Source: Citrobacter youngae (GTDB lineage: Bacteria; Pseudomonadota; Gammaproteobacteria; Enterobacterales; Enterobacteriaceae). From it: a DNA stretch of 64,000 nt. The notes below the pieces were generated by a model that saw only the letters and a program-made list of their open reading frames with translations, did not search any database and was not told the origin of the DNA. Shown here in pieces: positions 42,216-52,507 of the stretch. The stretch is from NCBI RefSeq assembly GCF_003818115.1, contig NZ_RPOI01000018.1:124001-188000 (forward strand), given 5' to 3'. The position numbers were made by a program, and so were the translations under genes. How positions within the stretch are numbered: position 1 is the first letter of the stretch; every line of letters starts with the position of its first letter.

Positions 42216-43724
42216 TTACTGTTGTGGAACTGCCGGAGCATCCGGTTCGCCAAGGGTCGGCATACCGAACATACCAACAAACTCATCCAGCGGCATCTTC
42301 TGCCCGTTGAGCGTTACCTGGCCATTGGTGTACTGCAGGCTGGAGCCGATAGTGTTGTCCTGCATCGTGGTAATGCGGAACATCTGCCCCATCGCAGCCA
42401 TGCCATTGACCTGCTGTTTAGCCAGCTCCGCGGCTTGCTCCTGCTGATAGCCCTCAATTTTGGCTATCTGTGTCATGAACTCAGTCGCCATATCCACAGG
42501 AATAGTCAGCTTCGCGTCCAGTGATTTGACTGAACGATCCACTTCCTGAGCCAGCGTTTGTGGCTCTTCTTTGGTCGCGGTTGGATCTTTGAGCAGCAGC
42601 GACAGATTAAACGTCGTTTCGCCTTTCGCATTTTTCCAGCTTAACGGCGCAATGGTGATTACTGGTTCACCTTTCATCAGAATGGGCAGCGCATTAAAGA
42701 ACGCTTCCGTGACTTTCTGCTGATACAGCTCTGGGTTTTGGACGACATCAATCTGCGACATCAGCGCCTTGGTTTGGGCGCTGTACTGCTGGCTGAACTG
42801 ATGCAGGGCTTCACCGTCAATCTGACCCACTTTCAGCGTTAGCTTACCGCTACCCAAATCCTGGCCCTGTAATTTAAGGCTGTTCAGGGTGTAATCCAAC
42901 TGACTGTTCACGGTTTTTCCGTCGTTAATCAGATCGGATTTACCATCAATTCCCATTCCTTCGAGCACGGCCAGTTCTTTGCCTACGACCGATATCGACA
43001 GCTTATCGAGAGACAGCTTCTGGTCGCCGATGCGTTCACCAAAACTGGCGACACTGCTGGACCCTTCGGTTGTCAGGTTATTAAAGGTAATTTGCACCTT
43101 CTGATCGTATTCGTTGACTGCATTAACCTGACCGCTTTGCGCAGTGCCCGTCAGGGAAACCGCGTTACCGTCTTTATCTGCGGTGAACTGGAATTCCCCA
43201 CCGCTGAAGGCCACTTTTTCGTCGCCTTTCTCGTAGTTCAACGGTTTAAGGGAAAGATCGGAACGGGTGTCGCCACTATAGCTAATACGGGAGTTGATGA
43301 CGAAAGGAGACTCGCCTTTGGCTATATCAAACAATGACTTAGTGACATCGTTATTCACCAGTGTTGTTCTCACCGAAGCCATAGCAGGAATGAGGTTCAA
43401 TGACTTAAGCTGGGTTAACGGGAAGGGGCCGTGATCCACCGTTTCATCCAGAACGATAGTTTGGCCTGCTTTCAGCCATGCGTTTTCCTGTCCGGCGATG
43501 GGCTTCACTACCAGTTGCAGTTGGCTATTGAACACGCCGCGCTGGTAGTTTTGATAACTCAGTTCAATTCCTGCCTCAGGTGAGTAGCGTTTGATCTGAT
43601 CATTTGCCTGCGTCACCATCTCAGCGAGATGCGTTTCCAGTTTCTTTCCGGTGTACCAGGCGCCGCCCGTCCAGACGATACCCAGCGCAACCACCACACC
43701 CGCAGCTACCAGCGATTTTTTCAT
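42216..43724 (-). CDS. ydgA: YdgA, DUF945 family protein
   Basis: A 502-residue protein with an N-terminal signal/anchor helix (residues 2-20) and a large beta-rich periplasmic region, the DUF945 family. E. coli YdgA is reported in the envelope, and it shares features with YihF. Function is unknown. The start MKKSLVAAG follows the manA terminator; the frame extends upstream into that hairpin, which argues against a longer protein. Confidence 0.9.
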   Translation of the reverse strand: MKKSLVAAGVVVALGIVWTGGAWYTGKKLETHLAEMVTQANDQIKRYSPEAGIELSYQNYQRGVFNSQLQLVVKPIAGQENAWLKAGQTIVLDETVDHGPFPLTQLKSLNLIPAMASVRTTLVNNDVTKSLFDIAKGESPFVINSRISYSGDTRSDLSLKPLNYEKGDEKVAFSGGEFQFTADKDGNAVSLTGTAQSGQVNAVNEYDQKVQITFNNLTTEGSSSVASFGERIGDQKLSLDKLSISVVGKELAVLEGMGIDGKSDLINDGKTVNSQLDYTLNSLKLQGQDLGSGKLTLKVGQIDGEALHQFSQQYSAQTKALMSQIDVVQNPELYQQKVTEAFFNALPILMKGEPVITIAPLSWKNAKGETTFNLSLLLKDPTATKEEPQTLAQEVDRSVKSLDAKLTIPVDMATEFMTQIAKIEGYQQEQAAELAKQQVNGMAAMGQMFRITTMQDNTIGSSLQYTNGQVTLNGQKMPLDEFVGMFGMPTLGEPDAPAVPQQ

Positions 43725-43736
43725 TTCGATATCCAT

Positions 43737-43767
43737 AAAATAAAACCAGGCGTTTGAAGACGCCTGG
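43737..43767 (-). terminator. Terminator of manA
   Basis: CCAGGCG/CGCCTGG stem (43746-43752 and 43761-43767) followed on the minus strand by TTTTATTTT, between the manA stop and the ydgA start. ydgA therefore needs its own promoter or read-through. Confidence 0.82.
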
Positions 43768-43831
43768 AGGAGTGACATGTTTTTAACTCTCTACTAGCTT
43801 AGCAAGAGTTGTCAAAAATATCAGTATCTTG

Positions 43832-45007
43832 CTAGAGCTTGTTGTAAACACGCGCTAAACGGCCGACGCCGCTGACACTTATTGGCGATTCATTCGCACT
43901 AATAAATGCGGATTCACCCGGTTTTAGTACCAGACGTTGATCGCCTTTACTCAGTAGCGCTTCACCTTCGATGCAGAACAAAATTGCCGCGCTGTGCTGG
44001 CTAATTACGGCTTCTCCGGCAGACAGTTCATGCAGGGAGAAGGCGAAATCATCAACCGGGATCGGGAAGTCGAGTTCACCACCGGTTTTGACCGGCGTGG
44101 TCAACAGTTGGTTCGCCGGTTTTGCGACAAATTTAACGTTGGCCACCAGCTCCGGAATATCGATATATTTCGGTGTCAGCCCTGCACGCAGCACGTTATC
44201 AGAGTTTGCCATGACCTCAAGTGCCACACCTTGCAGATAGGCGTGCGGCGTTTCGGCGAACAGGAACATCGCTTCGCCAGGATTTAGCTTCACCACATTC
44301 AGCAGCAGTGGGGAGAAAAGACCGCTGTCGTTCGGGTAGACATCGGCGATAAGGCGAATAGTCTGCCACGGTTCGCCTTGCTGGCTGTTAAGGGCTGATT
44401 TCAGTATTGCCAGTGCATGCGATTTTTCCTGGTCCTGCATATTTAACAGGCTGGCGAAAAGGTAGCTCAGGCGCTCGGCACCGGGTTCCTGCAAAAAGTG
44501 AGCAATGGCAGGATGTGCGCCCGCAACCGGTTGTAACAACGCAACGATGTCAGAGAACTCGCGAAACGCATTCATCGCCAGGAATGGCGTCAGGGCAAAA
44601 ACCAGTTCTGGCTTGTGGTTCGGATCTTTGTAGTTACGCTCAGCGGCATCCATCGGGATCCCGGCAGCGTTTTCTTTGGCGAAACCTATCTCAGAGTTGT
44701 GTTTGTTTGGATGGACCTGAATAGAAAGGGGTTGAGCGGCGCAGAGCACTTTAAACAGGAAGGGCAGTTCGCCAAAGCGTTTTGCTACCGCATCGCCCAA
44801 CAGTGCGGATTTGTCGTGCTCGATAACATCGCGCAGAGCAACGGGTTGGCCATCGGCCCCTTGAACCTGAGAGCTGCTTTTCGGATGAGCACCCATCCAC
44901 AGCTCGGCCATTGGCTGCTGGGTTGGGTTGGCAATGCCATAAAGTTCCGTTAACGCAGTTTTACTTCCCCAGGCGTAGTGTTGCACTGAGTTGATCAGTT
45001 TTTGCAT
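43832..45007 (-). CDS. manA: Mannose-6-phosphate isomerase
   Basis: A 391-residue type I zinc phosphomannose isomerase interconverting mannose-6-P and fructose-6-P. Zinc ligands lie in LSIQVHPNKHNSEIG (near 97-105) and in AETPHAYLQG (near 255). The signature YIDIPELVANV is present. It is divergent from fumA with 263 bp between. Confidence 0.97.
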   Translation of the reverse strand: MQKLINSVQHYAWGSKTALTELYGIANPTQQPMAELWMGAHPKSSSQVQGADGQPVALRDVIEHDKSALLGDAVAKRFGELPFLFKVLCAAQPLSIQVHPNKHNSEIGFAKENAAGIPMDAAERNYKDPNHKPELVFALTPFLAMNAFREFSDIVALLQPVAGAHPAIAHFLQEPGAERLSYLFASLLNMQDQEKSHALAILKSALNSQQGEPWQTIRLIADVYPNDSGLFSPLLLNVVKLNPGEAMFLFAETPHAYLQGVALEVMANSDNVLRAGLTPKYIDIPELVANVKFVAKPANQLLTTPVKTGGELDFPIPVDDFAFSLHELSAGEAVISQHSAAILFCIEGEALLSKGDQRLVLKPGESAFISANESPISVSGVGRLARVYNKL

Positions 45008-45270
45008 TATCAATGCCCTGTTTCAATGTTGAAAAATCTCTGGCTATTAAACCAAGAAACCCCGGTCGAAGTAACCTGCACGTGCAAAAAGTCGTACTAG
45101 TCTCAGTTTTTGTTAAAAAATTGTGTAGGATATGGTGACTCGCTTTTAATACCCTGAGTAATTCTGGTTGCAGAAAGCCATATCTTCTACAACCCGATCT
45201 GCGGCAGGGAAGCAGGGCAATGGAACATCTGCCCAGAGAATAACCAGACCGAGCAGTAAGTGAGAGCACA

Positions 45271-46917
45271 ATGTCAAACAAACCCTTTCATTATCAGCAT
45301 CCTTTTCCCCTCAAAAAGGATGATACCGAATACTATCTGCTGACCAGCGACTATGTTTCCGTTGCCGAATTTGAAGGGCAGGAGATTGTCAAAGTTGCGC
45401 CTGAGGCTTTAACTTTGCTGGCTCGCCAGGCGTTTCATGACGCATCGTTTATGCTGCGTCCTGCTCATCAGCAGCAGGTTGCAGACATTCTGCGTGATCC
45501 GGATGCCAGCGAAAACGATAAATATGTCGCCCTGCAATTCCTGCGTAACTCTGATATCGCGGCAAAGGGCATTCTGCCGACATGTCAGGACACCGGCACG
45601 GCGATTATCGTGGGTAAAAAAGGACAGCGTGTCTGGACTGGCGGCGGTGACGAAGCGGCGCTGGCGCGTGGGGTTTATAACACCTACATCGAAGATAACC
45701 TGCGCTATTCACAAAACGCCGCGCTGGATATGTACAAAGAGGTGAACACCGGTACCAATCTGCCAGCACAGATTGACTTGTATACCGTCGACGGCGATGA
45801 ATATAAATTCCTGTGTATTGCCAAAGGCGGCGGTTCGGCGAACAAAACCTATCTGTACCAGGAAACCAAAGCGCTGCTCACGCCAGGCAAATTAAAAAAT
45901 TACCTGGTGGAGAAGATGCGTACGCTGGGAACAGCAGCTTGCCCGCCGTACCACATCGCGTTTGTGATCGGTGGAACATCCGCAGAAGCCACGCTGAAAA
46001 CGGTGAAACTGGCGTCGGCGAAATACTATGATGAGCTGCCGACCGAAGGTAACGAACATGGCCAGGCATTCCGTGATGTGGTGCTGGAAAAAGAGCTGCT
46101 GATTGAGGCACAGAATTTAGGGCTGGGCGCGCAGTTTGGCGGAAAGTACTTTGCTCATGATATCCGTGTAATCCGCCTGCCGCGTCACGGCGCGTCGTGT
46201 CCGGTCGGTATGGGGGTCTCTTGCTCTGCTGACCGTAATATCAAAGCCAAAATCAACCGTGAAGGGATCTGGATTGAGAAGCTCGAACACAATCCTGGCA
46301 AATATATCCCGGAAGAACTGCGTCAGGCAGGCGAAGGCGAAGCCGTGCGTGTCGACCTGAACCGTCCGATGAAGGATATCCTGGCACAGTTGTCGCAATA
46401 TCCGGTTTCTACCCGCTTGTCGCTGAATGGTACGATCATCGTTGGACGTGACATAGCGCATGCGAAACTGAAAGAACGTCTGGATAACGGCGAAAGTTTG
46501 CCGCAGTATGTTAAAGATCACCCAATCTATTACGCCGGACCGGCAAAAACGCCGGAAGGTTATGCATCTGGCTCGCTTGGTCCAACCACTGCCGGACGTA
46601 TGGACTCGTATGTTGACCAGCTTCAGGCCGCGGGCGGGAGTATGATCATGCTGGCAAAAGGAAACCGCAGCCAGCAGGTTACTGACGCTTGCCATAAACA
46701 TGGCGGTTTCTACTTAGGCAGCATTGGTGGGCCAGCGGCCGTGCTGGCTCAGGGCAGTATCAAGAGTCTGGAGTGCGTGGAATATCCCGAACTGGGGATG
46801 GAAGCCATCTGGAAAATTGAAGTGGAGGATTTCCCGGCGTTTATCCTGGTGGATGACAAAGGAAACGATTTCTTCCAGCAAATTCAGACGTCGCAGTGCG
46901 CACGCTGCGTTAAGTAA
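45271..46917 (+). CDS. fumA: Fumarase A, class I, [4Fe-4S]
   Basis: A 548-residue iron-sulphur fumarase, the main aerobic TCA fumarase. The cluster Cys are in LPTCQDTGT (near 105), [11 protein letters not shown] (near 224) and GVSCSADRN (near 318). The length is as in E. coli. GTGAGAGCACA precedes the ATG. A strong terminator separates it from fumC. Confidence 0.97.
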   Translation: MSNKPFHYQHPFPLKKDDTEYYLLTSDYVSVAEFEGQEIVKVAPEALTLLARQAFHDASFMLRPAHQQQVADILRDPDASENDKYVALQFLRNSDIAAKGILPTCQDTGTAIIVGKKGQRVWTGGGDEAALARGVYNTYIEDNLRYSQNAALDMYKEVNTGTNLPAQIDLYTVDGDEYKFLCIAKGGGSANKTYLYQETKALLTPGKLKNYLVEKMRTLGTAACPPYHIAFVIGGTSAEATLKTVKLASAKYYDELPTEGNEHGQAFRDVVLEKELLIEAQNLGLGAQFGGKYFAHDIRVIRLPRHGASCPVGMGVSCSADRNIKAKINREGIWIEKLEHNPGKYIPEELRQAGEGEAVRVDLNRPMKDILAQLSQYPVSTRLSLNGTIIVGRDIAHAKLKERLDNGESLPQYVKDHPIYYAGPAKTPEGYASGSLGPTTAGRMDSYVDQLQAAGGSMIMLAKGNRSQQVTDACHKHGGFYLGSIGGPAAVLAQGSIKSLECVEYPELGMEAIWKIEVEDFPAFILVDDKGNDFFQQIQTSQCARCVK

Positions 46918-46922
46918 CGTCA

Positions 46923-46947
46923 GCCGCCCTACGGGGCGGTTTTTTTT
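46923..46947 (+). terminator. Terminator of fumA
   Basis: GCCGCCC/GGGCGGT stem with a four-base loop and a T8 run, beginning six bases after the fumA stop. Confidence 0.93.
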
Positions 46948-46966
46948 ACCGCACGAACCACCAAAC
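46948..46966 (+). promoter_or_regulatory. SoxS/MarA box of fumC
   Basis: ACCGCACGAACCACCAAAC agrees at every position with the degenerate sox/mar/rob-box consensus AYnGCACnnWnnRYYAAAY. It lies 93 bp before the fumC start. It fits SoxRS induction of the oxidant-resistant fumarase. Confidence 0.78.
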
Positions 46967-47058
46967 GACAGTTTTTTCCTCGTTAATACTCATAAGACCA
47001 ATGCAAGTGGGCAATGTCGAAACATAACCTAATCAATCGTTAATATAAGGAGCAGGTA

Positions 47059-48462
47059 ATGGTAACGGTACGCCGCGAGAATGATTCAATGGGTGCGATC
47101 GATGTCCCGGCCGATAAACTCTGGGGCGCGCAAACGCAACGATCGCTGGAGCATTTTCGCATTTCAACAGAGAAAATGCCGGTTTCGCTGATCCACGCGT
47201 TGGCGCTGACTAAACGGGCCGCTGCGAAGGTTAACCAGGATTTGGGGTTGCTGGCTGCGGAAAAAGCCTCCGCCATCATGCAGGCTGCAGACGAGGTTCT
47301 GGCAGACAAACATCGTGATGAGTTTCCGCTGGCTATCTGGCAGACCGGCTCCGGCACGCAAAGCAATATGAATATGAATGAGGTGCTGGCAAACCGGGCC
47401 AGCGAATTGTTGGGCGGCGTGCGGGGGATGGAGCGAAAAATACATCCGAACGATGACGTCAACAAAAGCCAAAGTTCAAATGATGTTTTTCCCACGGCAA
47501 TGCATGTCGCCGCGCTGTTGGCTTTGCGTGAGCATCTGATCCCTCAACTGAATGTGTTGACCACCACGTTACGTGAAAAATCGCATGCCTTCGCCGACAT
47601 TGTCAAAATCGGCAGAACCCATTTACAGGATGCGACGCCCCTGACGCTGGGTCAGGAAATCTCAGGCTGGGTGGCCATGCTGGAACATAACCTGAAGCAT
47701 ATTGAACATAGTCTGCCACACGTTGCTGAACTGGCGTTGGGCGGTACGGCGGTAGGGACCGGGCTGAACACCCACCCGGAATATGCCGAGCGGGTTGCGG
47801 ATGAACTGGCTGTGTTGGCCTCTGCACCTTTTGTCACCGCGCCGAATAAATTCGAAGCGCTCGCCACCTGCGATGCCCTGGTTCATGCTCACGGCGCGCT
47901 AAAAGGCCTGGCTGCATCGCTGATGAAAATCGCCAATGATGTACGCTGGCTGGCATCCGGTCCGCGCTGCGGCATTGGCGAAATTTCTATTCCTGAAAAT
48001 GAGCCGGGCAGTTCCATCATGCCGGGTAAGGTTAACCCGACACAATGTGAAGCCCTGACTATGCTGTGCTGTCAGGTTATGGGTAACGATGTTGCCGTTA
48101 ATATCGGCGGGGCGTCAGGGAATTTTGAACTGAACGTCTATCGCCCGATGGTTATCCACAACTTCCTGCAATCGGTTCGCCTGTTGGCTGATGGTATGGA
48201 AAGCTTCAACGAACACTGTGCGACAGGGATCGAGCCAAATCGTGAACGCATTGATCAGCTGCTCAACGAATCACTGATGCTGGTAACCGCGCTAAACACC
48301 CATATCGGTTACGATAAAGCGGCTGAGATTGCTAAAAAGGCGCATAAAGAAGGACTGACCTTAAAAGCGTCAGCCCTGGCGCTGGGATATTTAACCGAGG
48401 TCGAATTCGACAGCTGGGTCCGCCCGGAACTGATGGTCGGTAGCATGCGACCGGGTCGTTAA
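47059..48462 (+). CDS. fumC: Fumarase C, class II
   Basis: A 467-residue iron-free fumarase that replaces FumA under superoxide stress. It shows the superfamily signature [15 protein letters not shown] near residue 318, [14 protein letters not shown] near 98 and the B-site/active loop [22 protein letters not shown] precedes the ATG. Its last four bases overlap the tus stop from the other strand. Confidence 0.97.
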   Translation: MVTVRRENDSMGAIDVPADKLWGAQTQRSLEHFRISTEKMPVSLIHALALTKRAAAKVNQDLGLLAAEKASAIMQAADEVLADKHRDEFPLAIWQTGSGTQSNMNMNEVLANRASELLGGVRGMERKIHPNDDVNKSQSSNDVFPTAMHVAALLALREHLIPQLNVLTTTLREKSHAFADIVKIGRTHLQDATPLTLGQEISGWVAMLEHNLKHIEHSLPHVAELALGGTAVGTGLNTHPEYAERVADELAVLASAPFVTAPNKFEALATCDALVHAHGALKGLAASLMKIANDVRWLASGPRCGIGEISIPENEPGSSIMPGKVNPTQCEALTMLCCQVMGNDVAVNIGGASGNFELNVYRPMVIHNFLQSVRLLADGMESFNEHCATGIEPNRERIDQLLNESLMLVTALNTHIGYDKAAEIAKKAHKEGLTLKASALALGYLTEVEFDSWVRPELMVGSMRPGR

Positions 48463-49388
48463 TCCGCTACATACAGGTGCAGCCGTGGGATAATCAGTCT
48501 TAACGGTTGCGCCTGAGGTTTAAAACGGTGCTGAACATTGTCAGCATCGTAGTTCAGTAATCCTCCGATATCCGGCACCGTCATGCCGTTTTCGTTATTT
48601 ACTAGCGCAATTAATGGCGTCGGGCAGGCATATTGCACCTGTTTTTGCTGCCCGTTGTACCAGACTCGGGCGATGGGTTGTACTTTGACCGGGCGTTTGA
48701 TCTTCAATTTTGCCTGCTGTGGCAGGGCAGCGATGTCCTGGTATTCACGCTCAAGCCTGGCCTGCCACTCTTCGCGTGTCCACGGATGCACGCTGCGTGG
48801 TGATGTCAGGCTCTTTTCCAGTTGTTGCAGTACCTCATCACGTGTCAGGTTCTTAATAATATGCTTGTTGGCCCAGCCAAATCGCAGGGTAGCCGGATTT
48901 CTGACGACCGTTAGCGTCCGATAGGCGTTCAACGTAATCAGCCCCGGTAGGTGGCGGTGCACCCATTCAAAACGCGCCGCCGATGGCAGACCAGAATCTA
49001 CGGTGACAATACGCTCAAAGGTGGTTTTAAGCTGATTAATACGTTGTATTTGCTCTTCCAGCACGACTTGTGTGCCGGTATTCACCTGATAGCAGAGTAC
49101 CCCCGGCAGGCGGACAGCCGCCTTGCTGCTGCGATTCTCGGACTGCTGTTGAATAAACAGGTGGCGAAAGTGGCGTAGTGCCAGGGTTTCCGCCTCTTTA
49201 CCCAAGTGCTGTTTAACGTCGATGGTTTCCAGTGGCGCGTGTTCTGCCTCTTTCACCACTTCCGGCAACGAGAACACGCGAGCAATCAGCAGCGCCTGCT
49301 GTTGCAATTGCCCGGTGAGGTGTGCCAGTTCTTGTTCCATCTGGCGAAAGGTTCCGTTTAAGCGTTCGACAAGATCATAGCGAGACAT
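48459..49388 (-). CDS. tus: Tus, replication terminus site-binding protein
   Basis: A 309-residue contrahelicase with the same length as the E. coli protein (N-terminus [21 protein letters not shown]). It binds Ter sites and blocks DnaB helicase from one side. A Ter site begins 10 bp upstream of the start, over the promoter, giving autorepression. It converges on fumC with a 4 bp overlap. Confidence 0.95.
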   Translation of the reverse strand: MSRYDLVERLNGTFRQMEQELAHLTGQLQQQALLIARVFSLPEVVKEAEHAPLETIDVKQHLGKEAETLALRHFRHLFIQQQSENRSSKAAVRLPGVLCYQVNTGTQVVLEEQIQRINQLKTTFERIVTVDSGLPSAARFEWVHRHLPGLITLNAYRTLTVVRNPATLRFGWANKHIIKNLTRDEVLQQLEKSLTSPRSVHPWTREEWQARLEREYQDIAALPQQAKLKIKRPVKVQPIARVWYNGQQKQVQYACPTPLIALVNNENGMTVPDIGGLLNYDADNVQHRFKPQAQPLRLIIPRLHLYVAD

Positions 49389-49397
49389 AGGCTTACC

Positions 49398-49420
49398 ATT
49401 TTAGTTACAACATACTTTTT
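49398..49420 (-). other. Ter site (TerB-like) at the tus promoter
   Basis: Read on the minus strand it contains GTATGTTGTAACTAAA, the TerB core, with AAAAA before it. The G(6)-side is toward higher coordinates, so by the known polarity Tus bound here should stop forks moving from right to left and let left-to-right forks pass. Confidence 0.92.
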
Positions 49421-49461
49421 TATAGCACAAGACACTCAACCTGACCACCGAGCGGTGTAGG

Positions 49462-50763
49462 TCAGGCAGCTGAAAATTCAGGTATGTTATGCCAGACAGG
49501 CCAACTGAAGGAGAAGCGGGCACCACCGAGTTCACTTTCATCACAGACCACAGTACCGCCCATAGCCAGAGCAATGGAGTGGACGATGGCGAGGCCAAGT
49601 CCGCAGCCACCTGTCGCCCGGTCACGGCTGGGGTCCAGACGAACGAACGGTTCAAAAATCTGCTCGCGCGCAGCTGGCGCGATGCCGGGTCCATCATCTT
49701 CGACGATAAGCGTTGCCTGACTCCCATTGAGTTGCAGGCTGGCTTGCACAGTAGACTGGCAGTAACGCAGAGCGTTGTTTAACAAATTATCCAGCACACG
49801 CTCCATCAAACGCATATCCAGTGCGCCGTAGTCTCCGATTTGAAGATGGCGCAGGCGTACCGCACGATCGGGATTGACGCTTTGTACATCTTCCAGATGG
49901 GTTGTTAGCCACATAGGCAGGTCCGGAACACTGAGTTTTAGCTCATTTTGCGGCCGATCCAGACGAGCATAGGTGAGCAATTCTTCAATTAACGCTTCCA
50001 GTTGACCAATATCGCGGTTTAGCGCCTGCGATTCCTGCTCGGTGAGGTTATCGCTCATTTCCAGGCGGTAACGCAATCGCACCAGCGGTGTGCGAAGCTC
50101 ATGGGCAATGCCGTCAATCAGCTGTTTTTTACTGGCAATCAGGGCATTGATATTGTCTGCCATTTGGTTAAACGCCACGCCCAGGCGCTCAAAGCTTGAT
50201 CCGCTGTCAAAGTGCAACCGCTCATTAAGATGCCCTTCACCAAAACGCTGCGCAGCGGCCTCCAGTCTGAGCATCTCTTGCCAGTGTGGGCGCATCCAGA
50301 TCAGCACAGGGAAGGCTAATGAAATAGCAATGAAGGCCATCAGCGCGACGTCCAGCAAGCGCATCTGGTGCAGGAAATAGAGATAAGGTACCGGGCCGAC
50401 GGCTAGTACATAGTGGCTTCGTGGAATTCGTTGAATAAAGGTGTACTGATCGTCGAGCGCAACGATATCGCCTTCCCGTAAGCGCTGCATGGTGGGAGCA
50501 TCCAGATGGTATTTATTCAACGGTTCTACGCGAAGATCAAAAGACAGATTTAAATCCATCTCTTTCAGGGTTTTTCCCCAGTCACGCGGCGGGATTTCGC
50601 GTAATTCGCTGCGCATCAGATACAACGAGCTTTTCATCAAGTCGTCGAGCGACTGTCTGCCCGCACGTTCTGCGGTGAATTTGTACACCAGGCCAACCAG
50701 CATGGTCATCACCAGAAAACAGACAAACAATAAGAGATAAAACTGCACAAACAGCTTTTTCAT
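49462..50763 (-). CDS. rstB: RstB, sensor histidine kinase
   Basis: A 433-residue two-component sensor. One helix lies at 4-26, a periplasmic domain to about 135, the second helix at about 137-157, HAMP next, then the H-box IDGIAHELRTPLVRLRYRL near 245, N-box VLDNLLNNALRYC and G-boxes DDGPGIAP and GGCGLGLAIV. It is intact. In E. coli it directly follows rstA; here rstA lies about 6.1 kb upstream, with an integrase fragment ending only 29 bp before rstB. It has no obvious strong ribosome-binding site. Confidence 0.95.
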   Translation of the reverse strand: MKKLFVQFYLLLFVCFLVMTMLVGLVYKFTAERAGRQSLDDLMKSSLYLMRSELREIPPRDWGKTLKEMDLNLSFDLRVEPLNKYHLDAPTMQRLREGDIVALDDQYTFIQRIPRSHYVLAVGPVPYLYFLHQMRLLDVALMAFIAISLAFPVLIWMRPHWQEMLRLEAAAQRFGEGHLNERLHFDSGSSFERLGVAFNQMADNINALIASKKQLIDGIAHELRTPLVRLRYRLEMSDNLTEQESQALNRDIGQLEALIEELLTYARLDRPQNELKLSVPDLPMWLTTHLEDVQSVNPDRAVRLRHLQIGDYGALDMRLMERVLDNLLNNALRYCQSTVQASLQLNGSQATLIVEDDGPGIAPAAREQIFEPFVRLDPSRDRATGGCGLGLAIVHSIALAMGGTVVCDESELGGARFSFSWPVWHNIPEFSAA

Positions 50764-50792
50764 GAAAAATCACTCAATGTTCAATATGTTAG

Positions 50793-51008
50793 CTATTGCG
50801 CGTTTCCCTCTGGGGGCACCAGGGGGACACAGTTGTATCCGCTGATGCGCTGGTTCAGAAAGGCTATTTGATCACCATCAAGCGCGTTTATCCAGGCAGA
50901 GTACACTGTATAAACCATTTCTGCATTCTCATGACCCATCTGATTTGCAATAAACGCAGGGTTGGCTCCAGCGGAGAGCATCCAGCATACATAAGTATGC
51001 CGGGTTTG
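50793..51008 (-). pseudogene. Phage tyrosine integrase, C-terminal fragment
   Basis: About 71 codons remain, from a stop at 51009 to the natural end. TRHTYVCWMLSAGANPAF and IANQMGHENAEMVYTVYSAW are the C-terminal box of lambdoid-type tyrosine recombinases (conserved His/Arg region and the catalytic Tyr in the final helix). The catalytic core upstream is missing. It lies next to rstB, where a prophage attachment end would be expected. Confidence 0.82.
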
Positions 51009-51137
51009 CTATGGGCGACGGCGGCGCACGCCAGAACGCCTTATGGTTGTGTTCCAGAGTGAGCTTATCGAATTAGCAGTGAATCGCCACAGGTTTAACA
51101 GACACCTCGGAGTCATCCTGCGAGATAGCGGGAAACA

Positions 51138-51505
51138 ATGTGGGATCAACCGGCGTGGCGGCTGAAGGAGTGTGCCGGGATAACGGCTCAGGTCGGGTAT
51201 CGCAGCCCACGAGCGCGTAAAGGTGAAGTCAGTATCGTGACACCCGACAGGCTCCAGCGGCAGTTCAACCCGGAAGCTCCGGATGAACGTTGGGTAACGG
51301 ACATAACCTACATCCGAACCCACGAAGGCTGGCTGTATCTGGCCGTCGTTGTTGACCTGTTCTCGTGCAAAGTTATCGGCTGGTCAATGCAACCCCGGAT
51401 GACAAAAGATATTGTTCTGAATGCGCTTTGATGGCCGTGTGGTGACGTAATCCCCAAAAACAGGTGCTGGCTCATTCTGACCAAGGTAGTCAGTACACAA
51501 GCCAT
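51138..51505 (+). pseudogene. IS3-family transposase orfB fragment (first copy)
   Basis: [47 protein letters not shown] is the DDE core of an IS3-family OrfB, with the first catalytic Asp in WVTDITY. At about 51428 the frame shifts by one base and continues as MAVW-stop-RNPQKQVLAHSDQGSQYTSH, which holds the second catalytic Asp. Both ends are lost, so it cannot transpose. Confidence 0.88.
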
Positions 51506-51584
51506 GGTTACGGATGCGGTGCTGCTTACGGGGCTGTATAGGGGTATATTCTTTGCCACTAATGTTTTTTTACGACGAAAAGAT

Positions 51585-51887
51585 ATGATTGATTTGGCGT
51601 ATTATGTGAATGCTATTAAAAGCGGAAAGGAAGTAATTTGTATTCAAGAATCTTGTGAATGCGATGATTTGGCTGAGGTTGAGACTATAACCATGGAATG
51701 GAGACACGATAGTGGTGTGGTAATCCGCTGTACTCATGAACTTGAAGCTACACAACATCCCAATGATGTTTGCCCTGAATGTTGGATTTGTTGGGAAGTG
51801 ATAGATGCGGCAGGGCAGGAAATCAGGCCAATGAAGAAGAATTTTTATAATGTTTGTCAGGAGTCATTCTGGTTGAGTATGAATTGA
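51585..51887 (+). CDS. Unrecognised acidic Cys-rich protein
   Basis: A 100-codon open frame (MIDLAYYVNAIKSGKEVICI...) of low GC in the decayed prophage block. I recognise no family. It has eight or nine Cys, including CIQESCEC and CPECWICWE, and is acidic. No signal or membrane segment is present. The frame stays open upstream to 51504 through IS sequence, but the Met at 51585 follows GACGAAAAGAT, a weak site. It could be a phage morons-type gene, an immunity protein, or non-functional. Confidence 0.45.
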   Translation: MIDLAYYVNAIKSGKEVICIQESCECDDLAEVETITMEWRHDSGVVIRCTHELEATQHPNDVCPECWICWEVIDAAGQEIRPMKKNFYNVCQESFWLSMN

Positions 51888-51984
51888 CAGTCTGTACTAC
51901 ATTTCACTTTTTGCAACACTGCAAGCAACCGCTCCTTTTTATGAGATAACGTTCGCGGCCAAAGCAGGTTAGTGAGAAATAAAA

Positions 51985-52122
51985 ATGAGCACAGAAGCGG
52001 CTATCAAAATCTTCGATCCCCGGATAGCTAAGCTGGAACCACGCGGCGGTAAGTCGTCCATCCACTGGGATGATAGGTGGGCGATCGAAGTGGCGATATT
52101 TAGTACAGGCATCTCGCAGTAA
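51985..52122 (+). CDS. Small ORF of unknown function, 45 codons
   Basis: MSTEAAIKIFDPRIAKLEPR followed by GGKSSIHWDDRWAIEVAIFSTGISQ. The codon use looks protein-like, with higher GC than its surroundings. It has only a poor ribosome-binding site (GTGAGAAATAAAA). It may be an intact small phage protein or the N-terminus of a truncated one; I do not recognise it. Confidence 0.35.
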   Translation: MSTEAAIKIFDPRIAKLEPRGGKSSIHWDDRWAIEVAIFSTGISQ

Positions 52123-52507
52123 TAGCTATTGTGAAGCTCATCTGCGGATAGGTTTGATAGTGGAAATGAGTTATCAATGATTTTGACAAAAACATCCAGA
52201 GGATAAGAATTATCATCTTCGGTAACTGGTTGGATAAAATATTATAATCTTTCTCGGTTAGATAGTGCTTCAACAGGTGATGATTTATAGTCTTATTTAA
52301 CATGAAATTAACTTTGCATGACGTGTATAATATTTTGATGTGAATAAATTGACCGATATTGCCATTATGAAATTCGCTTAGGTGGGGCGGTTAGTAAAAA
52401 ACCCGCACCCATAGCTAAAATTACCTAAAAGATAATTGAGTAGAATGTGTTTGCGGTGAATCCCCCTAAGCGGTGGGGCATAAACAGCAAAGTGTAATTA
52501 ATTTTAC
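52123..52507. other. AT-rich region with no supported gene
   Basis: Only weak open frames occur, including a 67-codon minus-strand one (52100-52303) lacking a clear ribosome-binding site. The first copy of a 19 bp direct repeat is at 52295-52313. A CCCC/GGGG hairpin lies near 52462-52478, just before the structured RNA. Confidence 0.5.
52295..52313 (+). repeat. 19 bp direct repeat, copy 1
   Basis: ATTTAACATGAAATTAACT, identical to 52980-52998. The following 40 bp of the two copies are also similarly AT-rich with partial matches. Confidence 0.8.

Noticed and set aside
51009-51323. 104-codon minus-strand frame next to the integrase fragment
   Set aside because: It is antisense to the IS3 orfB remnant and has no meaningful similarity.
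52100-52303. 67-codon minus-strand frame in the prophage block
   Set aside because: It overlaps the opposite small ORF, lacks a clear ribosome-binding site and has no recognisable similarity; kept only as part of the region note.
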